From the NCBI GenBank assembly GCA_016710435.1, contig JADJVV010000001.1:1324501-1388500 (forward strand): DNA of 64,000 bases. Reading direction: 5' to 3'. The notes under the pieces are model-generated. The model was not told where the DNA came from and searched no databases. It saw only the letters and a list, made by a program, of their open reading frames with translations. This DNA comes from Hyphomicrobiales bacterium (GTDB taxonomy: Bacteria > Pseudomonadota > Alphaproteobacteria > Rhizobiales > Aestuariivirgaceae). The number at the start of each line of letters is the position of its first letter. Within the stretch, counting starts at the first letter, position 1. Both the position numbers and the translations under genes were made by a program. This document shows, piece by piece, positions 18,502 through 26,757 of the stretch.

Positions 18502-19590
18502 ATGGCAGATCCCATCGTTTCCGTTCGCAATGTCTCGCGTCGCTACCCCGGTGGCGTCACCGCGGTGGACAATGTCTCCGTCGATATCATGCCAAACGAG
18601 TTCTTTGCCCTGCTGGGTCCCTCGGGCTGCGGCAAGACGACGTTGCTCCGCATGATTTCCGGACTCGATACGCCATCCGAAGGGCAGATCTATATCGGCG
18701 GCGAAGACATGGCTTTCACGCCCCCCAACAAGCGCCCCACCAACATGGTGTTCCAGTCGTACGCCGTGTTTCCCCACATGACCGTGGCGCAGAACGTTGC
18801 CTACGGATTGAAGGTGACTGGCGTTCCCGCCGACGAGATCAAGCGCCGGGTAGGGGAAGGTCTGGAACAGGTGAAGCTGTCACACCTGGCGGACCGCAAG
18901 CCAGACCAGATGTCCGGCGGCCAGCGTCAGCGCGTGGCGCTGGCACGCGCACTGGTAAAACGCCCGAAGGTCTTGCTTCTCGACGAACCGTTGTCGGCGC
19001 TGGACGCCAAGCTCCGCGACGACATGCGCCTCGAACTCACCCGCCTCCAGCAGGAAGTCGGCATCACCTTCATCATCGTGACGCACGACCAGGACGAGGC
19101 GCTTTCCATGGCGACCCGCATCGCTGTGATGGAGAAGGGCGCCATCATGCAACTTGCAACGCCGGAGGAGCTCTACGAGCACCCGACGTCCCGTTTCGTT
19201 GCTGACTTCATCGGCAAGGTCAATCTCTTCGATGCCGATGTCGTGTCGCAAAAGGGCACGGCCGTAATCTGCAATGCCAAGGGGCTGGGCAAGATCAACC
19301 TCACGACGGACCGCAGCTGCGGCAAGCAGGTGACACTCGCGGTGCGTCCGGAAAAATTGAAACTGTCGAAATCATCACCGAAGGCCGATGGCCTGATCAA
19401 GGCAGAAGCACGGGTGCGCGACGTAGCCTACTATGGAGACTGGAGCGAGGTTGTTGTCGAACTGAACTCCGGCCAGATGGTCTCGGTCAACGTCCAGAAT
19501 GAAAAGCGCGATGTGAACGCCAGCGTGACCCGCGGTGAGAAGACCTATGTATCGTGGAACCCCGGCGACAGCCTTGTGCTGACGGAATAG
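18502..19590 (+). CDS. Polyamine-type ABC ATPase (PotA/PotG-like)
   Basis: ATP-hydrolysing subunit, 362 aa. GPSGCGKTT, VFQSYAVFPHM, MSGGQRQRVALARAL, LLLDEPLSALDAK and VTHDQDEA give a complete nucleotide-binding domain; a C-terminal TOBE region begins near residue 280 with LAVRPEKLKLS. A TTG two codons upstream is possible, but ATG 2 nt after the permease stop is preferred. It completes the transporter begun by the binding protein at 13.3 kb. Confidence 0.94.
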   Translation: MADPIVSVRNVSRRYPGGVTAVDNVSVDIMPNEFFALLGPSGCGKTTLLRMISGLDTPSEGQIYIGGEDMAFTPPNKRPTNMVFQSYAVFPHMTVAQNVAYGLKVTGVPADEIKRRVGEGLEQVKLSHLADRKPDQMSGGQRQRVALARALVKRPKVLLLDEPLSALDAKLRDDMRLELTRLQQEVGITFIIVTHDQDEALSMATRIAVMEKGAIMQLATPEELYEHPTSRFVADFIGKVNLFDADVVSQKGTAVICNAKGLGKINLTTDRSCGKQVTLAVRPEKLKLSKSSPKADGLIKAEARVRDVAYYGDWSEVVVELNSGQMVSVNVQNEKRDVNASVTRGEKTYVSWNPGDSLVLTE

Positions 19591-19654
19591 ATCAAAATCA
19601 ATTCGGCGCAATGCGACCGCCGCTGAAGCATTCACCCGTCGAGGAGAAACTCAC

Positions 19655-20650
19655 ATGGCACTGGAAATGGACAAGCTCGGCCGCTTGCCCGGCGACGATG
19701 CGTTCCGCCGCACCGATCTGAAAGGCACAAACTGGGAGCCCACATATGCGGGCGCCTTGTCCTTCATGCGCCGCAAATATACGCGGGACCTTGCAGGTGT
19801 TGACATTGCGGTGACAGGCGTGCCCTTCGACCAGGCCGTGTCCCACCGTCCCGGAACGCGCCTCGGTCCGGAAGGCATTCGCCGGGCCTCGGCAGAAAAT
19901 GCGTGGGGCCCGTTCTGGCCCTGGAATTTTGATCCCTTCGAGACGCTGGCTGTCGTCGACTACGGTGACTGCTTCTTTGACTGGGGCAAGAAGGACGATT
20001 TCCCGACCACGCTGGAAAGTCACGCGGCGGGCATTCTGGCGTCTGGTGTGGAAATGATCACTCTCGGCGGCGATCACTACATCTCATATCCGTTGCTCAA
20101 GGCCCATGCCAAGAAGCACGGCCCCCTCGCTCTGGTCCATTTCGATGCCCACCGCGACGTGGAGATCGACAGCGGCGGGCGCATCGATCATGGGACAATG
20201 TTCGGCTACGCCGTGCGCGAGGGTCTGATAGACCCTCGCAAATCCGTGCAGATCGGCATTCGCACAACCTTCGTCGGCGAAACCACAATGGGCTTCCGCA
20301 TCATCTATGCGGATGAAGTGCACGACTCCACCGCCGATCAGCTGGCAAAGGTGATCAAGGAGAAAGTCGGGCCGGCGAAAGCCTATCTGACCTTCGATAT
20401 CGATTGCCTTGATCCTTCGGCGGCACCCGGCACGGGGACACCCATTCCCGGCGGCATGACCTACCATCAAGCAGCCTCGATCATCCGCCGCCTGAAGGAT
20501 GTGAACTTTGTCGGCATGGACATGGTCGAAGTGTCGCCGCCCTTTGATCACTCCGAACTGACGTCGTCAGCCGCCGCGAGCCTCATCATGGAGTATCTCT
20601 GCCTGCGTGCATGGCAGCGTGGCGCCCGCGCGGAAGCGATGCCGGAATGA
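19655..20650 (+). CDS. Agmatinase-family ureohydrolase
   Basis: Mn-dependent hydrolase of 331 aa that would release urea from a guanidino compound (agmatine or guanidinobutyrate/propionate types). Metal-binding motifs are present: GGDHYISYP, HFDAHRDVE and TFDIDCLDPSAAPGTGTP, preceded by the substrate-pocket segment SHRPGTRLGPEGIRRAS. A GAGGAG site lies 7-12 nt before the ATG. It is downstream of the polyamine-type transporter and upstream, in convergent orientation, of a GMC oxidoreductase 7 nt away. The last position of the DAHxD motif region is followed by VE rather than the common T; exact substrate is open. Confidence 0.88.
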   Translation: MALEMDKLGRLPGDDAFRRTDLKGTNWEPTYAGALSFMRRKYTRDLAGVDIAVTGVPFDQAVSHRPGTRLGPEGIRRASAENAWGPFWPWNFDPFETLAVVDYGDCFFDWGKKDDFPTTLESHAAGILASGVEMITLGGDHYISYPLLKAHAKKHGPLALVHFDAHRDVEIDSGGRIDHGTMFGYAVREGLIDPRKSVQIGIRTTFVGETTMGFRIIYADEVHDSTADQLAKVIKEKVGPAKAYLTFDIDCLDPSAAPGTGTPIPGGMTYHQAASIIRRLKDVNFVGMDMVEVSPPFDHSELTSSAAASLIMEYLCLRAWQRGARAEAMPE

Positions 20651-20657
20651 CTGTACG

Positions 20658-22208
20658 CTAAGCTGCTGTCTTTGCCGGAGGTGCGATCTTCAGCACGTTC
20701 TTCACGATGTGCTCGGCCGTGCGCACCGCCTGCGCGACGATGGTGAGCGACGGGTTGACGGCTGTCGAAGATGGCAGGAAAGACGCATCCACGACATAGA
20801 GATTGTCCACGTCCCAGACGCGGCAGAAGGGATCGAGCACCGATGTTGCAGGATCATTGCCGAAACGGGCAGTGCCACACTGGTGCATGGCAACCTTGAT
20901 GTCCATTTTCTGTGTGATGATGATGGGGAAGCCCAGCTTCCGCATCAAACGGCTCCAGTGCTTCACCAGTTCGCCGTGGGATTTCAGATTGTTCGCGGTG
21001 TAGGACAGCCTGATCTTGCCGTCGCTGTCGAGCGACACGCGGTTGTTGGGATCGGGCAGGTCTTCCGACATGATCCACCAATCCACGCTGCGCGTTGCAA
21101 ACCAGTCCATCAGAAACTCCGGAATGAGCGGCATGTTGGCCGTCAGCATGCCGCCCTGCAGCTTCCCGAGACCCTGCACGTTGCCCAAGGGATAAGGCCT
21201 CACGGAATTGGCCAGGTAGAAATCGTTGATGCACAGCGACTTCTGGAACGTCACGTTGTTCTTCTTGAACGGATTGACGGCCATCATCGCCGTGTTGTTG
21301 TGGGCCATGTAGTTGCGGCCCAACTGGTCCGATGAATTGTTGCCGAGTCCCTTCGGATGCTTGGCGTTGGACGATCGCAACAGAAGTGCTGCGGAATTGA
21401 TGGCGCCCGCACTTGAGATGACGAGGCCCGCCGAGATGATGCGCGCTTGGCCGCCCTGTTCAATCTCCACGGCCACCACCTTGCGGCCAGTGTCATCCGT
21501 GATCAGCCGGCGTACATAACTTTCCAGCACGAGATCGACATTGCCCGTCGCCAGCGCGGGATCGACCATGCGTACTTCCGCGTCGTTCTTGGCTCCCAGC
21601 TTGCAGGCAAAGCCATCGCAGGTCTTGCAGCGGATGCACTTGCCCCCCGGATGGAGGTCAATGGCCACGGGCAGCGGAAACGGCTTCAGGCCCATTTCCC
21701 GCAGGCGTGTGTCGAAGAACTGGATTTCCGGTTCGTGCCCCACGGCAGGATGCGGCATGGGGCCAGAGCGCGGTGGCTCGCACGGGTCCATCCCCGCCGT
21801 GCCATGGGTTCCGAAAAGTTGCTCCGCCACATCGTAGTAGGGCGCAAGTTGCGCGTAGGTGATGGGCCACCCCGGAGCCACACCAGCCTCATGCTGGAGG
21901 GGTTCAAAATCCTCCACGCGGAAGCGAACCGTCGCCGTGCCGAAGAACTTGGAATTCCCGCCCACATAATAATAGGTAGAGGGGTTGAATTCCTGTCCGT
22001 CGCGGTCGCGCCAGGTTTCGCGCGTGGCGTAACGGCGCTCGTGGAACACGGCCTTGACGCTCCAGTTGTCTGCCTCGCGCGGAAGGCGCGTGCCTCGCTC
22101 GATCACCAGCACCCGTGCACCGGCCACGGCCAGACGATTGGCCATCGCCCCTCCGCCAACGCCCGCACCGATGATGACGGCGTCGTAGGATGTGTGGATG
22201 GCGGTCAT
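20658..22208 (-). CDS. GMC-family FAD oxidoreductase
   Basis: Flavoenzyme of 516 aa that oxidises an alcohol group, probably of a polyol or sugar derivative. The N-terminal Rossmann motif is VIIGAGVGGGAMANRL; a cysteine-rich stretch GGKCIRCKTCDGFACKLG (around residue 190) is typical of a bacterial GMC subgroup; the C-terminus has VVDASFLPSSTAVNPSLT. The frame opens at an ATG overlapping the gntR stop (ATGA, 22229), but the ATG seven codons on has an AGAGGA site and is preferred. It is cotranscribed with the upstream GntR regulator. Confidence 0.9.
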   Translation of the reverse strand: MTAIHTSYDAVIIGAGVGGGAMANRLAVAGARVLVIERGTRLPREADNWSVKAVFHERRYATRETWRDRDGQEFNPSTYYYVGGNSKFFGTATVRFRVEDFEPLQHEAGVAPGWPITYAQLAPYYDVAEQLFGTHGTAGMDPCEPPRSGPMPHPAVGHEPEIQFFDTRLREMGLKPFPLPVAIDLHPGGKCIRCKTCDGFACKLGAKNDAEVRMVDPALATGNVDLVLESYVRRLITDDTGRKVVAVEIEQGGQARIISAGLVISSAGAINSAALLLRSSNAKHPKGLGNNSSDQLGRNYMAHNNTAMMAVNPFKKNNVTFQKSLCINDFYLANSVRPYPLGNVQGLGKLQGGMLTANMPLIPEFLMDWFATRSVDWWIMSEDLPDPNNRVSLDSDGKIRLSYTANNLKSHGELVKHWSRLMRKLGFPIIITQKMDIKVAMHQCGTARFGNDPATSVLDPFCRVWDVDNLYVVDASFLPSSTAVNPSLTIVAQAVRTAEHIVKNVLKIAPPAKTAA

Positions 22209-22225
22209 GGTGGTATCCTCTGTCT

Positions 22226-22945
22226 TCATGATGATTTGGAACGGGTGCCGCGCGGCGGGACGTCATCGCCGAAGAGCGACTCGTTGGCGGCGTGCATGGC
22301 GGCCATCACGGCAAAGGAATTGTCGAGATGGATGCGCATGGCGAGTTCGGCCTGCAAGGCATTGCCCCGCTGCAGGGCCTGGGCGATGGCGGCATGCTGT
22401 TCCGTGACATCAGCAAGATGACCCGGCACCGGGGCACTGAGTTGGCGCATGCGGTCCAGATGGACCTTGGCCAGCGTGATGAATTTCCAGATGCGGGGAT
22501 AGCCCGAAATCCGCGCAATCATGGCGTGGAATGCATCGTCTTCCTCAAGATAATCCTCAAACCTGTTCTCCGCCAGAATGACACGCATCCTCGCGATACT
22601 GTCGGCCAGCATCTGTGAATCGTGCACCGTGACAAGGTCCGCCGCCTTGCGCACGCTCTCCACTTCAAGCGCACGCCGCAGCACGAAGCCTTCTTCCGCG
22701 ACCGGAAATGAGATGCGACTCACCCACGTTCCGGAATGCGGCAGGATGTCCACGAGACCTTCTTCGACCAGTCTCTGCAGTGCCTCCCTGACGGGGGTGC
22801 GTGACACCTTGAAGCGTTCGGCGATGTCCTTCTCTTGAACCGGGACGCCCGGCCGGAGATCAAGTCGCACGATCGCACGCCGCAGATACTCATATATCTG
22901 CTCAGATTTCGGCGGAGACCGGTCTTGCGTGCCGTTCGTGCTCAT
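22226..22945 (-). CDS. GntR-family regulator (FCD type)
   Basis: DNA-binding regulator of 239 aa. The N-terminal winged helix reads IYEYLRRAIVRLDLRPG, EKDIAERFKVSRTPVREALQRL and EEGLVDILPHSGTWVS, a canonical GntR domain. The C-terminal FCD ligand domain shows LRRALEVESVRKAADL and a metal-site pattern around EEDDAFHAMI and HAAIAQALQRGN. It is transcribed divergently from the iron alcohol dehydrogenase and together with the GMC oxidoreductase, so it probably controls both sides in response to a small acid metabolite. Confidence 0.93.
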   Translation of the reverse strand: MSTNGTQDRSPPKSEQIYEYLRRAIVRLDLRPGVPVQEKDIAERFKVSRTPVREALQRLVEEGLVDILPHSGTWVSRISFPVAEEGFVLRRALEVESVRKAADLVTVHDSQMLADSIARMRVILAENRFEDYLEEDDAFHAMIARISGYPRIWKFITLAKVHLDRMRQLSAPVPGHLADVTEQHAAIAQALQRGNALQAELAMRIHLDNSFAVMAAMHAANESLFGDDVPPRGTRSKSS

Positions 22946-22983
22946 AAAGGAAACTCGCTAAAACTCCACATCGGTGATCCGGA

Positions 22984-23013
22984 TTGACAGACCTTGTGAC
23001 TTCTGTGTCTAAT
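22984..23013 (+). promoter_or_regulatory. Sigma-70-like promoter of the dehydrogenase genes
   Basis: TTGACA (22984-22989) and TCTAAT (23008-23013) are separated by 18 nt and lie about 50 nt before the ATG of the iron alcohol dehydrogenase, in the intergenic space shared with the divergent GntR gene. Spacing and hexamers fit a housekeeping promoter; a GntR operator was not delimited. Confidence 0.5.
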
Positions 23014-23065
23014 AACTCATATATTGGTTGCCGTTACAAGGGGCGTTGACGCCTGAAAGGCTGCG

Positions 23066-24178
23066 ATGAGCACGATCACCTATCTCACCCGCATCGAATT
23101 CGGCGAAGGCCAGGTCTCGCGGTTGCAGGAATTCCTCGATGGCCTCGGCATCAAGCGCCCCCTGATTGCGACAGACAAGGGTCTCGTGGCCACTGGCCTT
23201 GTGGCAAAGGTCACGGCGCAGCTTCGTGACAAATCCTTGATCTTCGATGGCACCCCCGCCAACCCGACGGAAGATGCCGTGCTGGCGGCCCATGCCGTGT
23301 ACCGTGAAGGAGACTGCGATGGGATCGTTGGCTTGGGCGGTGGCTCGGCGCTCGATCTCGCCAAGGGTGTCCGCCTTCTCACGGGACATGAGGGTCCGCT
23401 CGCGCAATATACGCTGGTCGCGGGCGGCGTTAGCCGGATCCACGGCCGAATCTGCCCGATGATCGCCGTCCCAACAACGTCCGGCACTGGCTCGGAAGTG
23501 GGCCGCGCCGCGGTCATCATCACGGCGGAAGGCCGCAAGCTGGGGATCATCTCGCCCCACATGCTGCCATCCATCGCCCTGTGCGATCCCGAACTCACCT
23601 ACGGCCTGCCGCCGGGCCTCACGGCCGCAACCGGCATGGATGCGATCTCACATTGTCTGGAAACTTACATGGCAAGCGCCTTCAATCCGCCCGCCGATGC
23701 CATTGCACGCGACGGCCTTGCCAAGGGCTGGCGCTCTCTCCGCAACGCCGTAGCCAACGGCAACAACAAGGAAGCGCGCAACGACATGATGATGTGCGCA
23801 CTGGAAGGGGCCATGGCTTTCCAGAAGGGCCTTGGTGCAGTGCATGCCCTCACGCATCCGCTCGGCGCAATCCGATCCCTCAATCTCCATCACGGCACGC
23901 TCAACGCGGTGTTGATGCCAACTGTCCTCCGCTTCAACCGCAGCGTCATCGGCGCCAAGTGGGATTGGCTGGAGAAGTTCTTTGGCCAGGCACCCGACAA
24001 GGCCATCGCCGCACTGAACCAGGACATCGGAATTCCCTCGGGATTGGCCTCGCTCGGCGTGACCGAAGCCATGATGGAGCAGGTGGCGCAGGAGGCACTC
24101 AAGGATCATTGCCACGCCACCAATCCGCGCCTCGCAACAGCGGCGGACTACCTCGCCCTGATGCGGGATTCGGCCTGA
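23066..24178 (+). CDS. Iron-containing alcohol dehydrogenase
   Basis: NAD(P)-dependent group III dehydrogenase, 370 aa. Coenzyme and metal motifs in order: GLGGGSALDLAKG, VPTTSGTGSEVGRAAVI, LTAATGMDAISHCLETY, GAVHALTHPLGAI and NLHHGTLNAVLMP (iron-ligand histidines). Transcribed divergently from the GntR gene and followed 34 nt later by an SDR, forming a two-gene operon. Together with the GMC oxidoreductase it suggests stepwise oxidation of an alcohol or hydroxy acid; the substrate is not identifiable. Confidence 0.93.
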   Translation: MSTITYLTRIEFGEGQVSRLQEFLDGLGIKRPLIATDKGLVATGLVAKVTAQLRDKSLIFDGTPANPTEDAVLAAHAVYREGDCDGIVGLGGGSALDLAKGVRLLTGHEGPLAQYTLVAGGVSRIHGRICPMIAVPTTSGTGSEVGRAAVIITAEGRKLGIISPHMLPSIALCDPELTYGLPPGLTAATGMDAISHCLETYMASAFNPPADAIARDGLAKGWRSLRNAVANGNNKEARNDMMMCALEGAMAFQKGLGAVHALTHPLGAIRSLNLHHGTLNAVLMPTVLRFNRSVIGAKWDWLEKFFGQAPDKAIAALNQDIGIPSGLASLGVTEAMMEQVAQEALKDHCHATNPRLATAADYLALMRDSA

Positions 24179-24212
24179 AGAAGCCAAACAAGAAACTGCC
24201 GGAGGAGGCCTC

Positions 24213-25007
24213 ATGTCCAACATTGCCAAATATCGCACCCTTTTCAGCTTGGCCGGCAAGAAGGCCATCGTCACGGGCGGCTCCCGCGGCATCGGCAAGG
24301 CTTTGGCAGAGGGACTCGCCGCCTATGGGGCCGACGTGGCGATCGTCGTCAAGTCGACAGTGGACCGTGCCGAGGCCGTGGCCAGCGACATCCGCAAGGA
24401 TGGCACGGACGCCTTCGTCATCCAGGCGGACGTGTCGAACGAAGCGGATGTGAAGCGCATGACGGAAGCCGTCATCAAGCGCTGGGGCCGCATCGACATT
24501 CTCGTCAACAATGCCGGCATCATTTATCCGGGCAACTCCGAGAGCTACACGCTCGAGGATTTCCGCAAGACCATGGCGACGAATCTCGATGGCGTCTTTC
24601 TCGTCTCGCGCGAAGTGGGCCAGCACATGATCCGGCAGAAGTCCGGTTCAATCATCACGATCGGATCAATGTCGGGCTATATCGTTAACTGGCCCTTCCG
24701 CCACACGGCCTACAACGTGTCCAAGGCAGGCGTACACATGCTGTGCAAGGGGCTCGCCACCGAATGGGCCGAGCACGGCGTGCGCGTCAATGCCATTGCA
24801 CCGGGCTACATTCGCACTGAACTTACCGACGAAGTGATGAAGGAACATCCCGACGTGGTGAACAACGAATGGGCAAAGGCGGCGGTTCAGAACAGGATCG
24901 GTTCCGTGGATGAACTGGTCGGCGCCACGGTCTATCTCGCCTCCGATGCCGCGAGCTTCACCACCGGTGAAGTCATTGTCATCGATGGTGGCCTGACTCT
25001 CCGCTGA
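24213..25007 (+). CDS. Short-chain dehydrogenase/reductase (SDR)
   Basis: NAD(P)-dependent oxidoreductase of 264 aa with the classical SDR plan: VTGGSRGIGKAL cofactor motif (from about residue 20), DILVNNAGI, catalytic serine in ITIGSMSGY and YNVSKAG, then NAIAPGYIRTEL and VIDGGLTLR at the end. GGAGGAGG lies just upstream of the ATG. It shares an operon with the iron alcohol dehydrogenase and converges on the PLP-enzyme gene, from which it is separated by 6 nt. Confidence 0.93.
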   Translation: MSNIAKYRTLFSLAGKKAIVTGGSRGIGKALAEGLAAYGADVAIVVKSTVDRAEAVASDIRKDGTDAFVIQADVSNEADVKRMTEAVIKRWGRIDILVNNAGIIYPGNSESYTLEDFRKTMATNLDGVFLVSREVGQHMIRQKSGSIITIGSMSGYIVNWPFRHTAYNVSKAGVHMLCKGLATEWAEHGVRVNAIAPGYIRTELTDEVMKEHPDVVNNEWAKAAVQNRIGSVDELVGATVYLASDAASFTTGEVIVIDGGLTLR

Positions 25008-25013
25008 CGGCCC

Positions 25014-26204
25014 TCAAGGGCCCGGTTTCGCTGCATCAAGGGCGCGGCCGACGATGGCCGCATCTTCAACGTCGAGCGCGAGTGGTGACAGAATGATGCG
25101 CCCATGGTGGCGCTCGCTGTCGTCGACGTGGATGGCGGGCGAATGCGAAAGCAGCCGCCGCGTCAGTTGCCGCGCCGCCTCGGGCGAGCCAGTATCGATG
25201 GAGATATGGGGAACCCGGTCATTGTCCGCTTCGTGCTGAATGCTCATGCCCGCACGCCAGTCCGTGTTCGCCTCGCGCACTGCTGCAAGCGTCGCGAGCC
25301 ACCTTGCATGACGCACACCATCGCCTTCGCGCACGAATAACTGTAGCGCGGCAAGAAGCCCGGCAATTTCTTCCTTCCCGGCCTTGCAGGGACGGCCGAT
25401 GCCGGTCACTGGCATGCCGACAAGACGCCTGCGATCAATGAGCGTGTCCGGCGGCGTCCACGTATCAATATATTGGTCGAGATCAAGATGCTGCAGCGCT
25501 GCGGCCATGATGAGATCACGCCTGCCGCAAAGGAATCCGCTGGCCTGCGGTCCGCCCAGCACCTTGCCGCCGGAGAAGGCAACGAGATCGGCACCGACTT
25601 CGATAAAGCGGCGCAGGTTTGCTTGCGGCGGCAATTGCGCAGCCGCGTCCACGAGCACCGGCAGACCGTGACGGCGCGCGATTGCCACCACCTCGGGGAG
25701 GGAAGGTTCCGCATTCTCCGCAGCCACGTGGAAGATGGCCGCCGTCCTTTCCGTAATGGCGCTTTCGATCTGCCAGCCCTGTGCATCGCGAACACCAGCG
25801 CCCGCATGACGGTCGGGCAGGCCCACCTCCACGAGGTTGGCACCTGCGGCACGCAAGGCATGGTCATAGGCATTGCGCTGGCTGCGCACGATGATGATTT
25901 CCCTGCGCGGACCATCCTGCGGGAGCCGCGCCATGCTCGCGGCATCCAGCCCCGTCATCGCGGCGGCCGCACCGAGCATCAGACAGGCGGAGGCACCGGA
26001 TGCAATATAGCCTGCTTCCGCGCCTGTGATACGGGCAATCTCCGCAGACGCTGCCGCCTGCAGTTCCGACATGTCGAAACACTGGCGCGAAGCATCTGTC
26101 ATGGCGGCGATCACCTCCGGATGCATGATGCCGCCCGAAAGCCGTGTAACGGTGCCACGGGCATTGATGATGCGGCGGGCGCCGAGGTCGGAAAGCAAGC
26201 TCAC
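25014..26204 (-). CDS. SelA-like PLP-dependent enzyme (D-glucosaminate-6-P ammonia-lyase/DgaE-like group)
   Basis: A 396-aa fold-type I PLP enzyme. LGARRIINARGTVTRLSGG at the N-terminus and the active-site FSGGKVLGGPQASGFLCGR (lysine in GGK) are those of the SelA/seryl-tRNA-selenium-transferase-related family. Members lacking selenium function include ammonia-lyases acting on amino-sugar acids and similar beta-hydroxy amino acids. The start overlaps the RidA stop as ATGA, so RidA, which removes reactive enamine/imine products of PLP lyases, is translationally coupled. This pairing supports a lyase role. Exact substrate unknown. Confidence 0.8.
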   Translation of the reverse strand: MSLLSDLGARRIINARGTVTRLSGGIMHPEVIAAMTDASRQCFDMSELQAAASAEIARITGAEAGYIASGASACLMLGAAAAMTGLDAASMARLPQDGPRREIIIVRSQRNAYDHALRAAGANLVEVGLPDRHAGAGVRDAQGWQIESAITERTAAIFHVAAENAEPSLPEVVAIARRHGLPVLVDAAAQLPPQANLRRFIEVGADLVAFSGGKVLGGPQASGFLCGRRDLIMAAALQHLDLDQYIDTWTPPDTLIDRRRLVGMPVTGIGRPCKAGKEEIAGLLAALQLFVREGDGVRHARWLATLAAVREANTDWRAGMSIQHEADNDRVPHISIDTGSPEAARQLTRRLLSHSPAIHVDDSERHHGRIILSPLALDVEDAAIVGRALDAAKPGP

Positions 26205-26662
26205 GGCTTGACCGCCATGACGGCAGTGATTTCCACCGTGATGCTCTCCGGCAATGTTCCCATGCCCACTGCCGCCCGCGTATGCCGGCCCGCTTCTCCG
26301 AACACCTCGACGAAGAGGTCGGAGCAGCCGTTGATGACTTTGGGATGCTGTGTAAAGTCTGGCGCGGCATTCACCATCCCCAGCACTTGCAGCACACGCT
26401 CCACCCTGTCGAGTGATCCGAGCGCCTGGCGCGCGCAGGCCAGCAACATCAGGCCCGTCCGGCGGGCATGCTGGTAGGCTTCCTCCACGGAGACATCCCG
26501 TCCGACGATGCCCCGTGCAAAATCCCCGTTTTCCAGGAGCGGGCCTTGCCCCGAAATGTAGAGCAATCCGTTGTGCTCAATTGCAGGCACATAGTTGCCC
26601 TTGGGTGATGGTGCCTCGGGAATGAAGATGTTCAGAGCCTTCAACCGGTCTTCAGCGGACAT
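26201..26662 (-). CDS. RidA-family enamine/imine deaminase
   Basis: A 153-aa YjgF/RidA/Uk114-like protein: GNYVPAIEHNGLLYISGQGP, LQVLGMVNAAPDF and RAAVGMGTLPESITVEI. The family hydrolyses 2-aminoacrylate-type intermediates made by PLP lyases. It is slightly longer than housekeeping RidA (about 130 aa), as in the YjgH/YabJ-like subgroups with divergent active sites. A TTG two codons upstream is in frame, but ATG with AAGGAG 9 nt before it is preferred. Coupled to the SelA-like gene and divergent from the ROK regulator. Confidence 0.9.
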   Translation of the reverse strand: MSAEDRLKALNIFIPEAPSPKGNYVPAIEHNGLLYISGQGPLLENGDFARGIVGRDVSVEEAYQHARRTGLMLLACARQALGSLDRVERVLQVLGMVNAAPDFTQHPKVINGCSDLFVEVFGEAGRHTRAAVGMGTLPESITVEITAVMAVKP

Positions 26663-26685
26663 ATTCAACAGCTCCTTGACAATTT

Positions 26686-26701
26686 TTGAAATCCATTTGA
26701 A
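26686..26701. promoter_or_regulatory. Imperfect palindrome in the ridA/ROK divergent region (candidate operator)
   Basis: TTGAAAT-CC-ATTTGAA is an inverted repeat with 6 of 7 paired positions, in an A/T-rich island of otherwise GC-rich DNA. A TATAAT (26704-26709) lies next to it and TTGACA (26676-26681) just before. The site lies midway between two divergent starts, the natural place for the ROK regulator to act. Binding is inferred. Confidence 0.4.
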
Positions 26702-26757
26702 TTTATAATTCAGGTGGTCGCAGAAACCAACCAGACGATGCGAGGGAAGGCAAGAAA

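Noticed and set aside
25008..25023. Bidirectional terminator between the SDR and SelA-like genes
   Set aside because: GGCCCT-CA-AGGGCC has only a 2-nt loop and no T-tracts, and overlaps the stop codon; too weak to call.
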